Of a stretch of 43,991 bases of DNA, positions 9,636-17,535 are shown piece by piece; within the stretch, counting starts at the first letter, position 1, and each line of letters opens with the position of its first letter. The position numbers and the translations under genes were made by a program. The notes beneath the pieces were generated by a model, which was not told where the DNA came from, did no database searches, and worked only from the letters and a program-made list of their open reading frames with translations. Source of the stretch: Collimonas silvisoli (lineage in GTDB: Bacteria > Pseudomonadota > Gammaproteobacteria > Burkholderiales > Burkholderiaceae_D); contig NZ_JAGQEG010000047.1 in NCBI RefSeq assembly GCF_018305005.1, forward strand, positions 1 to 43,991, written 5' to 3'.

Positions 9636-10649
9636 ATGAAGCTAACAAGTATTTGTGGAACAGCACTGCAATCGGCCACACGGCCGAGCATTCGTGAGAC
9701 GCCCGCCAAATCGGCAGGATCGAAGGAGAGATCGCGCGGCTTCGGCGGCTTGACCAGGGCGTTGAAAAACCTTCCGACCGCTTTATCACAATCGTGCCAA
9801 CCTGCCGCCGCCCCTCCTCCGCGCAGATCAGCACAATCGCTACAGAATGCCAAAGATCATCGTATCGGCGATATTGCTGCTGCTATTGAGCACGCGCGCA
9901 AAGGTTACGCAAAAGGTAAACCTTCGCCAACGCTTGCGGGCTCCACGCATGTGAGTGGTAGGGTCGGTCGCCAGCAAATGCCAGTCGATCAAATCGCATC
10001 GACATCGCATTCGCTACCGCCGCGTCGGCTGATCGAGTTGATGCACGAACAGCTTGCTACTGATCTGACTACAAAGGACAAATATCACGCGGAGGTCCAG
10101 CTTCGCATACCGGAACCCCTCATTCCATCTCCTGCCGCCAACGTTAGCGTGGGCAGCCTCGAAAGTACCCAAGCCTCCACTTCGAACAGATTGCCGGAAT
10201 CCGATGCTCTCATGTCTGAAGCGGGGGATGTCTCCATTCGGTGGGCGGCTGACAGTCATCCGACTAACCTACTCTGGCAAAAGCTCGGAAAAGAGCAAAA
10301 ACAGGAAATCTTCGACGCCATGAGCGACCGCGGCGATCTGGCGGGAATCGAACTGTGGGAACGTGCCAGTCGCGGTGATATCCACGCAATGGATCGGCTG
10401 GATAATCATTTACTACAACACTATTACAAGGACGAGTTCGGCAATGCCAACCATTTGCGCTTCGCCCCGACCGAGGCCAATCGTGTTCCAAGGGAGACAA
10501 CCCCGGCTGACACTCGGGCCTATATGCGCACAATGCAGCCGCTCCTGGACGCGCATCTGGAAGCATTGGCAAAACAAAGAGTACCTACAACATCGGCCAA
10601 CGGTACCTGGTTAACCTCGTTGTTCAAGAGAGCCAACAAGAAGGCGTAA
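9636..10649 (+). CDS. Candidate type III secreted effector, no recognised domain
   Basis: A 337-residue protein I do not recognise. The N-terminal 50 residues (MKLTSICGTALQSATRPSIR...) are rich in Ser/Thr/Arg/Ala, have Leu at position 3 and no acidic residue before residue 21, like many type III secretion signals. Residues 50-200 are Ser/Pro/Ala-rich and probably disordered. Residues about 205-320 look helical and charged (KEQKQEIFDAMSDRGDLAG, then ELWERASRGDIHAMDRL). The C-terminus is basic (SLFKRANKKA). There is no signal peptide or membrane segment. AGGAGG at 9625-9630 suits ATG 9636; ATG 9633 is too close. It stands alone behind a PIP box, with unrelated neighbours. Effector status is inference from promoter and composition; the host target is unknown. 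Confidence 0.65.
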   Translation: MKLTSICGTALQSATRPSIRETPAKSAGSKERSRGFGGLTRALKNLPTALSQSCQPAAAPPPRRSAQSLQNAKDHRIGDIAAAIEHARKGYAKGKPSPTLAGSTHVSGRVGRQQMPVDQIASTSHSLPPRRLIELMHEQLATDLTTKDKYHAEVQLRIPEPLIPSPAANVSVGSLESTQASTSNRLPESDALMSEAGDVSIRWAADSHPTNLLWQKLGKEQKQEIFDAMSDRGDLAGIELWERASRGDIHAMDRLDNHLLQHYYKDEFGNANHLRFAPTEANRVPRETTPADTRAYMRTMQPLLDAHLEALAKQRVPTTSANGTWLTSLFKRANKKA

Positions 10650-10904
10650 TCCGGAAAAAGCAGTAATGGAAAGCAAAGTTGTCAACTCAAGCTAAAAATC
10701 GTTGTAGGAACCAACTGTACGCCACGTTCACCTCGATTTCCCGCACCAGTTGCCGCTCTGAATGAATCCCAAACAGGTAGCCGGGGTGCAGTTCACTATG
10801 AGCAGCTTTTTTTGCATCCTAGATCAACATCTACCGCGACAAGAAAATGACCGACAGGTGCTGCAATCCTCTCTTTGACCTACCTCCTCGAACTTGCGTT
10901 GGCA

Positions 10905-12212
10905 CTAATGTTTCGATATGGTCTGTAACAGAAAAAGCGTGGCCCTTTGTGTTGCGATTGAAAGAGAGGCGACTTCAAGCGTTTCTTGTTCGCTATGCGC
11001 ACCGTGCCCCCATGGACCGAGTCCGTCCAGATTGGCGGCGACGACGTCAGCAACATAGGAAATATCGGCGCCGCCCCGCTGCTCTGGCGGGATCGCCTGC
11101 AATGTTGGCCCCTGCAGACTTTTGCTGATCGCATTGAACTCAGTGAGCAGTGTTTGATTCGCCTCACTCGGCTCCATAACCGGGATAATGCTGTGAAATT
11201 CGAAACTACTGCGAGCCCCGGCCAACGCATAGTTAGCTATGGCGATCATGTTTTGTTGCGCCTTGTCGCGCTGTTGATTGGTCAAATAGCGCAGGTCGCC
11301 ACGTGTCATGGCCTGAGCGGCAATGATGGTTTTTTTGCCACTCACTGTGCCGTTTTCTTGTTCCGCATTCTCCTGCAATGTCTGGCCGCCTAGCTGAAGG
11401 CCGGGATTAATGGTTAGACCAGGAGTGGATGAAAGCGCTCGTTGTATCTCATTGAGGACGCGCGCTTGTTCGTAAATTGCACCGAATCCGGATTGGGGCC
11501 CAAAGACTGTCGAGGAATGCTGTGCTTGGCCGCTGGAACGTAAAATCCATTCGCTCAGGCCTCTGCGACCTATTACCAACTCATTTGGTGAAAGCGCAAA
11601 TTCAAATCCGAGTGCTATAGTGCTTTTTTGAGCCGCATTGACCAATGCCTTGCGTGAAATTTCAGTCGGTTTAGCCGCGAATTCTTCATCACCAGTAATA
11701 ACCACGATAATGTTGGCTTGCTTTAAGGCACCTACCTGCTTCAGAGCCTTCAGGGCGTACAAGATGGTGACCAAGCCGCCTTTGTCGTCAATCACTCCGG
11801 GTCCCGTTGCCCATTTGCCGTCGCTTGTAAGAGAGAAGTGCTGAAAATGGCTGTCATGAGGAAAAACCGTGTCCAAGTGCCCAATCAATAAAATAGATGG
11901 ACCAGGTTTGCTTTGGAGCTCGGCAATTAAGCTTCCCGCGTGATGCATATTCTGTGGTAACGGTTGCCACCGAGTCGTAAAACCCAGGGCTTCAAATTGA
12001 GGAATTAGCAAATCACCGACTTTTTGGACGCCTTCCGGGTTGGTCGTCCCGCTATTTATGTTGACAAGTTTTTCGAGCAACTGTAATTGATTTGAAGCTT
12101 GCTCATTTACGTACTGCACGATTTCGGACTCCGTGTTGCTTAAGGGAGAGGCAATCGTATGCCCAACCAATGCACCGCAAAATAGAGTTATAAAAATTTT
12201 GGATCTGGACAT
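10905..12212 (-). CDS. Periplasmic M20-family metallopeptidase (glutamate carboxypeptidase-like)
   Basis: A 435-residue zinc-dependent peptidase of the M20/CPG2 type that would remove C-terminal glutamate or similar residues from peptides or folate-like conjugates. A signal peptide occupies about residues 1-22 (SKIFITLFCGALVGHTIAS), pointing to the periplasm. Metal and catalytic motifs are GHLDTVFP (His/Asp), DDKGG, TGDEEF (Glu-Glu) and a C-terminal WGHGAHSEQE (His). ATG at 12212 is chosen over an upstream TTG at 12230 because it begins just before the signal peptide and has GAAAGAAA upstream. The substrate cannot be told. The gene stands alone between the effector candidate and the MocR gene, transcribed leftward. 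Confidence 0.85.
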   Translation of the reverse strand: MSRSKIFITLFCGALVGHTIASPLSNTESEIVQYVNEQASNQLQLLEKLVNINSGTTNPEGVQKVGDLLIPQFEALGFTTRWQPLPQNMHHAGSLIAELQSKPGPSILLIGHLDTVFPHDSHFQHFSLTSDGKWATGPGVIDDKGGLVTILYALKALKQVGALKQANIIVVITGDEEFAAKPTEISRKALVNAAQKSTIALGFEFALSPNELVIGRRGLSEWILRSSGQAQHSSTVFGPQSGFGAIYEQARVLNEIQRALSSTPGLTINPGLQLGGQTLQENAEQENGTVSGKKTIIAAQAMTRGDLRYLTNQQRDKAQQNMIAIANYALAGARSSFEFHSIIPVMEPSEANQTLLTEFNAISKSLQGPTLQAIPPEQRGGADISYVADVVAANLDGLGPWGHGAHSEQETLEVASLSIATQRATLFLLQTISKH

Positions 12213-12233
12213 CGTGTAAATTTCTTTCAATCA

Positions 12234-12323
12234 ATAAGCGCTTGCATCGTCGGTACTCATTTTTGAAATACCAAATGTAAACACATTTACCTAATTATTA
12301 ACAGGCCCTAGGGAAGCGCTTAT
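12234..12323. promoter_or_regulatory. Paired AAGCGCTT palindromes upstream of the M20 peptidase
   Basis: Two copies of the 8-base palindrome AAGCGCTT lie at 12236-12243 and 12314-12321. Including flanks they form an inverted pair (ATAAGCGCTT and AAGCGCTTAT), 78 bases apart centre to centre. The AAnCGnTT-like core resembles LacI/GalR-family operators, and two sites at this distance could support DNA looping over the peptidase promoter. A smaller inverted repeat (AAATGT-N4-ACATTT, 12273-12288) lies between them. No LacI-type gene is in the window. Confidence 0.35.
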
Positions 12324-12508
12324 ATGGACGTCTCTTGGAATGCAAGCTTTAGCAATCTGCTAGTCATCAAAACATGAACACTCCAAGGCCCAAGACTAAT
12401 GGCTATTAGCCAACAGTAAAATTTCCTGCATCTTGCCACTATCGGTTCGTGCATTCGGTGCTGCGCCCAGTGCCGTGCTGCACATGCCGTAAGTCGCAGC
12501 GCTTGCCA

Positions 12509-13903
12509 CTACACGACTGCCGGCCTGACCAGCGGTGTCTCCAGCAAGGTATCCCTGATCAGTTCCAGTGCATGCTGAATGTCGTCGCGTGTGGCGATAC
12601 CGCCGATGCAGACGCGCACTGCCTCAGCCGGTTCGTTCGATACTGCAAAGGCATCGCTGGCAACAACACCGATGCCGGACGACTTCATCTGTGCGGCGAA
12701 CGCCTTGGCCGTCCATACAGGAGGAAGGTTGATCCACAAATGAAAGGCTTCCGGCTGTGATACGTAAGAGCGCTCCGGCAAAATGCGCGCGGCCATTTTT
12801 TGGCGCGCCATCGATTCCTTGCGAATACCTGCCAGCGCCAGATCGGCGACCCCGTCGCGGATCCAGCGGGTCGCCAAGGCGGAAGTGATGGGCGACGCCA
12901 TCACGGTCGTGGCGCGCAAGGACGAAGCCAGTCTTGCCGCATATTGCGCATCGGGCGCCGTCATGTAGGCAATGCGCAGTCCTGCGCCGACGCTTTTTGA
13001 CAGTCCCGTAATATAGAACGTCAGGTCAGGTCCGATGCTGGCGATCGCCGGCGGCCCCGAGCGGGGCAAGAAGCCATAGGCATCGTCCTCGATGATCGCA
13101 ATCTCGTAATGGCGGGCAATCTCGACCAGCGCTTGGCGGCGCGACAACGATGTCGTGCATGTCGTCGGATTCAACAGCGTCGGATTACAGTACAGGGCCT
13201 TCGGTGCATATTGCGCGCATGCGCCGGCAAAAGCCACCGCGTCGATGCCTTCATTGTCCATCGGCAAACCGACCAGCTTGATCCCCAGTTGCCCCGCTAG
13301 CGCACGCAGTCCCGGATAAGTCACATCCTCACAGCACAACACGCCGCCCGGCCCAACCAGCATGGTCAGAATCGCCAGCAAGGCACACTGCGCCCCCGGC
13401 GCGACGAGTACGCGCTCGGGTTCGATACTGAGGCCGCGCCTGCGCAACCACAGCGCGCCGGCATCGCGATCATCGGGCGAGCCGCCGAAATCCTGATAGC
13501 GCATCAGGTCGCGCAAGCAGCCGTTGACATGCGACCAGCCGGCTTGCATCAATTCAACCAACTCGGGCGACTCCGGCTCGGGCGGCATGTTCATCGACAT
13601 ATCGACATTAGGACGCCCTTCCATCACCCGCGGAATTTTAGGCCGTCGGCGACCGCAGATGAAGGTGCCACGCCCCACGACTGAATCGACCAGACCACGC
13701 CGATGAGCTTCGCTGTAAGCGCGTGCAACCGTCGTGAAATCCAGATTCAGCGCCTCCGCAAGCTTGCGCTGCGGCGGCAACCGCTGTTCGGCGACGAGAT
13801 GCCCTGTTGCAATGTCCTCGGCGATGGCATTAGCGATGGCCAGGTAGGCAGGCCCGCTTCCCTTCTTCAGCTTTGGGATCCAGAAATTGGCGGATTTCAA
13901 CAT
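12509..13903 (-). CDS. MocR-type regulator (GntR DNA-binding domain fused to aminotransferase-like domain)
   Basis: A 464-residue GntR/MocR regulator. Residues about 12-75 form a GntR winged helix (PAYLAIANAIAEDIATGHL, LPPQRKLAEALNLDFTTVARAY). The rest is a fold-type-I aminotransferase domain, with EDDAYGF and a PLP-lysine candidate in TGLSKSVGAGLR. The frame is open to 13939, but ATG at 13903 has AAAGGA eight bases upstream and gives a normal start. It diverges from the Nit1C operon, and ATTGAATGCA repeats lie just upstream of its own ATG and near the operon promoter. It is therefore the likely local regulator, sensing a PLP-linked amino compound. This role is inference. Confidence 0.85.
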   Translation of the reverse strand: MLKSANFWIPKLKKGSGPAYLAIANAIAEDIATGHLVAEQRLPPQRKLAEALNLDFTTVARAYSEAHRRGLVDSVVGRGTFICGRRRPKIPRVMEGRPNVDMSMNMPPEPESPELVELMQAGWSHVNGCLRDLMRYQDFGGSPDDRDAGALWLRRRGLSIEPERVLVAPGAQCALLAILTMLVGPGGVLCCEDVTYPGLRALAGQLGIKLVGLPMDNEGIDAVAFAGACAQYAPKALYCNPTLLNPTTCTTSLSRRQALVEIARHYEIAIIEDDAYGFLPRSGPPAIASIGPDLTFYITGLSKSVGAGLRIAYMTAPDAQYAARLASSLRATTVMASPITSALATRWIRDGVADLALAGIRKESMARQKMAARILPERSYVSQPEAFHLWINLPPVWTAKAFAAQMKSSGIGVVASDAFAVSNEPAEAVRVCIGGIATRDDIQHALELIRDTLLETPLVRPAVV

Positions 13904-13916
13904 GAAGCGTCCTTTG

Positions 13917-13948
13917 ATTGAATGCATCGACCATATCAATTGAATGCA
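13917..13948. promoter_or_regulatory. Direct repeat of ATTGAATGCA, possible MocR operator
   Basis: Two identical 10-base words, ATTGAATGCA, at 13917-13926 and 13939-13948 are spaced 22 bases start to start, about two helical turns. They lie directly upstream of the MocR gene's ATG (13903). MocR-family proteins commonly recognise direct repeats, so autorepression is plausible. A third copy in inverted orientation occurs at 14229-14238. Confidence 0.5.
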
Positions 13949-14168
13949 ATTCCCGTTCCATGCATTTGAATCGGATTTGCACCAGTTAACAGTGCCTCAC
14001 TCGCCATCCATGCACCAATAAAGAACACATCGCTATTTCAAAGTGCATGGATTTTTTATCGATTGAATGGACGCATTGTATGGATTGCCTGTTTTCCATC
14101 GAAAGCCTTTACCAGACTGACCCGGCGGGAAACCAGGAAGCATGCGGAAAGCGCATTTTAATCACCTG

Positions 14169-14194
14169 ATTGACTGGATTTTTTTACAGTCAAT
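14169..14194. promoter_or_regulatory. Inverted repeat ATTGACTG-N10-CAGTCAAT
   Basis: A perfect 8-base inverted repeat whose T-rich 10-base spacer contains seven consecutive T. It ends 22 bases before the -24 element of the sigma-54-like promoter. It could be a regulator site or a hairpin ending leftward transcripts; nothing decides between these. Confidence 0.4.
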
Positions 14195-14216
14195 TTGATG
14201 CACTTAGTCAATTGCA

Positions 14217-14232
14217 TGGCACGGTGAATGCA
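14217..14232 (+). promoter_or_regulatory. Sigma-54-type promoter candidate for the Nit1C operon
   Basis: TGGCACG-N4-ATGCA matches the -24/-12 consensus TGGCACG-N4-TTGCW with one mismatch, and keeps the invariant GG-N10-GC spacing (GG at 14218-14219, GC at 14230-14231). The predicted start near 14243 leaves a leader of about 88 bases to the first gene. The palindrome TGAATGCATTCA (14225-14236) covers the -12 element, so a protein bound there would block the promoter. No sigma-54 activator gene is in the window. Confidence 0.55.
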
Positions 14233-14330
14233 TTCAATCGTAGCGTCGCGGCGCTCGCCGGACAGGCCTGCAGTCAACAACGAGGTCTTGTTTTCAATCA
14301 TTGCCTAACGCTATCCAAAGGAGTTTCATC

Positions 14331-14813
14331 ATGCCAGTAGTGACCAAAGCCGCTCATGCCCCCGGCGATTTTTTCGTTGACTATGAAGAGAAGGTATTTG
14401 AAGACGTCAAAGCTCAACCAGGCGAAAAAGCGCTGGTCACCTTCCATACCGTCGCCTTTGAGGGTTCCATCGGATTCGTCAATTTGCTGCAAGCCACACG
14501 CCTCAAGCGCAAGGGTTTCGAAACCTCGATCCTGCTCTACGGTCCCGGCGTGACGCTAGGCGTGCAGCGCGGCTTTCCGACACTGGGCGATGAAGCATTT
14601 CCTGGTCACCAGAACTTCAACAAGCAAATCGTGAAATTCATGGAAGAAGGCGGCAAGGTCTATGCCTGCCGTTTTGCGCTGCAAGCCCTGTACGGCCATG
14701 GCGAGCCTTCGCTGATCCCGGGCATCCGTCCGATCAATCCGCTCGATGTGCTCGATCTGGTGTTGCTGCATCGCCGCGACAACGCGTTCATTCTCGACAC
14801 CTGGACGCTGTAA
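14331..14813 (+). CDS. Nit1C cluster protein, MSMEG_0572/Sll0783 family
   Basis: A 160-residue cytoplasmic protein, first gene of the Nit1C operon. Family members are small proteins of unknown biochemistry; the cyanobacterial relative Sll0783 is induced by nitrogen starvation and needed for normal polyhydroxybutyrate build-up. The sequence has no signal peptide and contains a DsrE-like feel ([27 protein letters not shown]), but that comparison is tentative. ATG at 14331 follows AAAGGAG with 7-base spacing; the frame opening at 14301 is not needed. It is followed 16 bases later by the nitrilase gene. Identification rests on gene order and sequence resemblance. Confidence 0.82.
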   Translation: MPVVTKAAHAPGDFFVDYEEKVFEDVKAQPGEKALVTFHTVAFEGSIGFVNLLQATRLKRKGFETSILLYGPGVTLGVQRGFPTLGDEAFPGHQNFNKQIVKFMEEGGKVYACRFALQALYGHGEPSLIPGIRPINPLDVLDLVLLHRRDNAFILDTWTL

Positions 14814-14829
14814 GCGACGAGGGGCGGAC

Positions 14830-15909
14830 ATGACATTCAAAAAGAAAACCGTACGGGCGGCCGCGGTGCAGATCGCGCCGGACCTGGAGAGCGCAACCGG
14901 TACGCTGGACAAGGTGTGCCAGGCGATTGCAGATGCTGCGGCAGGCGGCGCCGATCTGGTGGTGTTTCCGGAAACATTCGTTCCATACTATCCGTACTTC
15001 TCCTTCGTCAGGCCGCCCTTCGCCGCCGGTCCGGAACATCTGCTGCTGTACGAACGCGCGGTAGTTGTCCCGGGCCCGGTCACGCATGCGGTTGCCGCTG
15101 CAGCACGCAGTCACGGCGTGGTCGTCGTGCTGGGCGTCAATGAGCGCGACAACGGCAGCCTTTACAACACCCAGCTGGTGTTCGACGCCAACGGCGAACT
15201 GCTGCTCAAGCGCCGCAAGATTACGCCGACTTATCACGAGCGGATGATCTGGGGACAGGGCGACGGCAGTGGCCTCAAAGTAGTCGACACTGCGGTGGGC
15301 AGGCTGGGCGCGCTGGCATGCTGGGAGCACTACAATCCGCTGGCCCGTTATGCCCTGATGGCACAGCACGAGGAAATCCACTGCGCGCAATTTCCCGGCT
15401 CAATGGTGGGACAGATCTTCGCCGATCAGATGGAGGTGACGATCCGCCACCACGCGCTGGAGTCCGGCTGCTTCGTGGTGAACGCCACCGGCTGGCTGAG
15501 CGACGACCAGATCTTGTCGATCACGCCCGACGCTTCGGTGCAAAAGGCACTGCGCGGCGGCTGCTGCACAGCCATCGTGTCGCCCGAAGGAAAATTGCTG
15601 GCCGAACCGTTGCGCAGCGGCGAGGGCATTTTATTTGCCGATCTCGAAATGGAACTGATCACCAAGCGCAAACGCATGATGGATTCCGTCGGTCATTATG
15701 CGCGCCCGGAACTGCTGCATCTGGTGATCGACGACCGCGAAGCCAAACCGGCTTCCACCTTGTTTGTACCGGCAGAGCGGGATAGTTCGGCCTCCTCTCT
15801 TTTCAACACTCCCCCCACCACCACTCTCGCGAGGTTCCATCATGCAGACAACTCTTCCCCCGAATCAGCAACTGATCACGGAACTGCAATCCTTCGGGCT
15901 GCGTCTTAG
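14830..15909 (+). CDS. Nitrilase, Sll0784 (Nit1C) family
   Basis: A 359-residue carbon-nitrogen hydrolase converting a nitrile to acid and ammonia. The catalytic triad is Glu48 (VFPETF), Lys130 ([12 protein letters not shown]) and Cys164 ([11 protein letters not shown]); the CWEH motif is that of true nitrilases. ATG at 14830 follows a GAGGGG sequence. In Pseudomonas fluorescens NCIMB 11764 the equivalent gene belongs to the Nit1C cluster linked to growth on cyanide; the natural substrate is unsettled. The last roughly 25 residues read through the start of the radical SAM gene, giving a 68-base overlap and a Ser/Thr/His-rich tail that looks added. A lost stop or small indel upstream could explain this. 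Confidence 0.9.
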   Translation: MTFKKKTVRAAAVQIAPDLESATGTLDKVCQAIADAAAGGADLVVFPETFVPYYPYFSFVRPPFAAGPEHLLLYERAVVVPGPVTHAVAAAARSHGVVVVLGVNERDNGSLYNTQLVFDANGELLLKRRKITPTYHERMIWGQGDGSGLKVVDTAVGRLGALACWEHYNPLARYALMAQHEEIHCAQFPGSMVGQIFADQMEVTIRHHALESGCFVVNATGWLSDDQILSITPDASVQKALRGGCCTAIVSPEGKLLAEPLRSGEGILFADLEMELITKRKRMMDSVGHYARPELLHLVIDDREAKPASTLFVPAERDSSASSLFNTPPTTTLARFHHADNSSPESATDHGTAILRAAS

Positions 15910-16954
15910 CGACCCGAACGCCGGCGCCGCGAGCCGCCGTGGCGGCGCCGGTCCTTCCGATCACAAGGCTGTAACAGTCGACGGCCACACGGTGATGATC
16001 CCGGTGCATACCGCCAGCGCGTGGTCGTCGCCGTACGTGGCAACACCGCTGGGAATCGACGGCACCAGCAGGATCACCAGGGATGGCGTCGAGATGGGCG
16101 TCATCTCCTTCCCGCGCCAGCCGCGCTTCTACAAGATGCAGACTTTCGACGGTATCGCCTACAGCAAGATTGCGACGCTGCATGGCGCCGACGTCTTGGC
16201 GACAACCATCCTGCAAAGCTGCATCCGCTACGAGAGCCGCCGCAAATCCTGCCAGTTCTGCGCCATCGGACAGTCGCTTGCGGCCGGGCGCACCATCCTG
16301 CGCAAGACACCGGAACAGCTGGCGGAAGTGGCGCGCGCCGCAGTGCTGCTGGACAAGGTCAAGCACATGGTGATGACTACCGGTACGCCCAACGCCACCG
16401 ATCGCGGCGCGCAAATTCTGTGCGAGAGCGCTTTCGCGGTGAAATCGGCAGTCAATCTGCCCATCCAGGGACAATGCGAACCGCCTGACGACGATGTCTG
16501 GTTCCAGCGCATGCGCGACGCCGGCATCGACACCCTGGGCATGCATCTGGAAGCAGTCACGCCTGAAGTGCGCGCGCGCATCATGCCGGGCAAAGCATCC
16601 GTCCCGATCGAGCGCTATTTTTCGGCATTCGAAGCTGCGGTGCGCGTCTTCGGACAAGGCCAGGTCAGCACCTACATCCTGGCCGGCCTCGGCGATACCC
16701 AGGAAGCCATTCTTGCGACCAGCAGCAAACTCATCGACATGGGCGTCTATCCGTTCGTGGTGCCGTTCGTCCCCATCTCGGGCACACCGTTGGAAGATCA
16801 TCCTGCGCCCAGCGCATCGTACATGCGCGATCTGCTCACGCCCTTGTCGGCGATGCTGGAAGCCGGCGGTCTACGCTCCGGCGATATCAAGGCCGGCTGC
16901 GGAAAATGCGGCGCCTGCTCTTCCCTATCCACCTACGAGAAGAAGACATCATGA
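15842..16954 (+). CDS. Radical SAM enzyme, MSMEG_0568/Sll0785 (Nit1C) family
   Basis: A 370-residue radical SAM protein of unknown reaction. The candidate cluster-binding cysteines are Cys127, Cys137 and Cys140 ([18 protein letters not shown]), a CX9CX2C spacing instead of the usual CX3CX2C. A second group, Cys353, Cys356 and Cys359 (GCGKCGACS), near the C-terminus could bind another cluster or metal. The middle ([32 protein letters not shown]) is biotin-synthase-like. ATG at 15842 follows GAGGTT and lies inside the nitrilase frame. It overlaps the GNAT gene by four bases. Assignment is from context and the SAM-like core; substrate unknown. Confidence 0.87.
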   Translation: MQTTLPPNQQLITELQSFGLRLSDPNAGAASRRGGAGPSDHKAVTVDGHTVMIPVHTASAWSSPYVATPLGIDGTSRITRDGVEMGVISFPRQPRFYKMQTFDGIAYSKIATLHGADVLATTILQSCIRYESRRKSCQFCAIGQSLAAGRTILRKTPEQLAEVARAAVLLDKVKHMVMTTGTPNATDRGAQILCESAFAVKSAVNLPIQGQCEPPDDDVWFQRMRDAGIDTLGMHLEAVTPEVRARIMPGKASVPIERYFSAFEAAVRVFGQGQVSTYILAGLGDTQEAILATSSKLIDMGVYPFVVPFVPISGTPLEDHPAPSASYMRDLLTPLSAMLEAGGLRSGDIKAGCGKCGACSSLSTYEKKTS

Positions 16955-17535
16955 GCCAGGTCGCCGACAAAATCGCGCTGGTTGTGCAAGACGATCCGGC
17001 CAAAATCGCCGTCGCCCGGCAAGTTCGCATCAAGCTGGCGCTGACGCCGACGGAGCGTGCAGAAGCCCGGCAGTTACGCCGCGATGTATTTTGTACGGAG
17101 CAAGGCATCTTCCGCGACGACGACACCGACGCGATTGACGCCATCGCCCTGCCCATCGTCGCCTTGCTTGAAGACAGTAACGGCAGCCAGGAAGCCGTCG
17201 GCACGGTGCGCATCCACGAGTCCGAACCCGGTATCTGGCATGGTTCGCGGCTGGCGGTCGCGCAACACGCGCGCCGCATCGGCTCGGTCGGCAGCGGCCT
17301 CATCAAATTGGCGGTCAGCACGGCGCATGCGCACGGCTGTCATGCCTTTCTGGCGCAGGTGCAAAGCCAGAACGTTCCGCTGTTCCGGCGTCTGCATTGG
17401 CACAGCCTGTCGGAGCTGGACATCCATGGCCGTCCGCATCATCTGATGCAAGCCGATCTGGACTTCTACCCGCCCATCAGTGACGGCGACATCGGCTTCG
17501 TGCTGGCGCGCAACGGTACGAGAGGTGAGCCATGA
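16951..17535 (+). CDS. GNAT N-acetyltransferase, MSMEG_0567/Sll0786 (Nit1C) family
   Basis: A 194-residue GNAT-fold protein expected to move an acyl group from CoA to an amine in the Nit1C pathway. Visible features are EARQLRRDVFCTEQGIF (residues about 35-50) near the start of the fold and VGTVRIHESEPGIWHGSRLAV with a following RRIGSVGSGLI, the acetyl-CoA binding region. ATG at 16951 overlaps the radical SAM stop (ATGA), and its own stop overlaps the next ATG the same way, so translation is tightly coupled. The acceptor is unknown. The family usually sits beside the radical SAM gene in Nit1C clusters. Confidence 0.85.
   Translation: MSQVADKIALVVQDDPAKIAVARQVRIKLALTPTERAEARQLRRDVFCTEQGIFRDDDTDAIDAIALPIVALLEDSNGSQEAVGTVRIHESEPGIWHGSRLAVAQHARRIGSVGSGLIKLAVSTAHAHGCHAFLAQVQSQNVPLFRRLHWHSLSELDIHGRPHHLMQADLDFYPPISDGDIGFVLARNGTRGEP

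Larger units (their letters stand above)
13904..14330. other. Divergent control region between MocR gene and Nit1C operon
   Basis: A 427-base gene-free region dense in repeated TGAATGCA-like words. Besides the sites listed separately there is a near-match ATTGAATGGA at 14062-14071. The hydrolase-cluster leader would span about 14243-14330 if the sigma-54 promoter is used. No coding frame is convincing. Confidence 0.7.

Noticed and set aside
10714-10732. GGAACC followed by CCAC after the effector gene, like an HrpL box
   Set aside because: The spacing is only 9 bases, while HrpL boxes need 15-16.
15803-16801. 332-codon minus-strand frame opposite the radical SAM gene
   Set aside because: GC-rich shadow of a well-supported gene; its translation resembles no protein.
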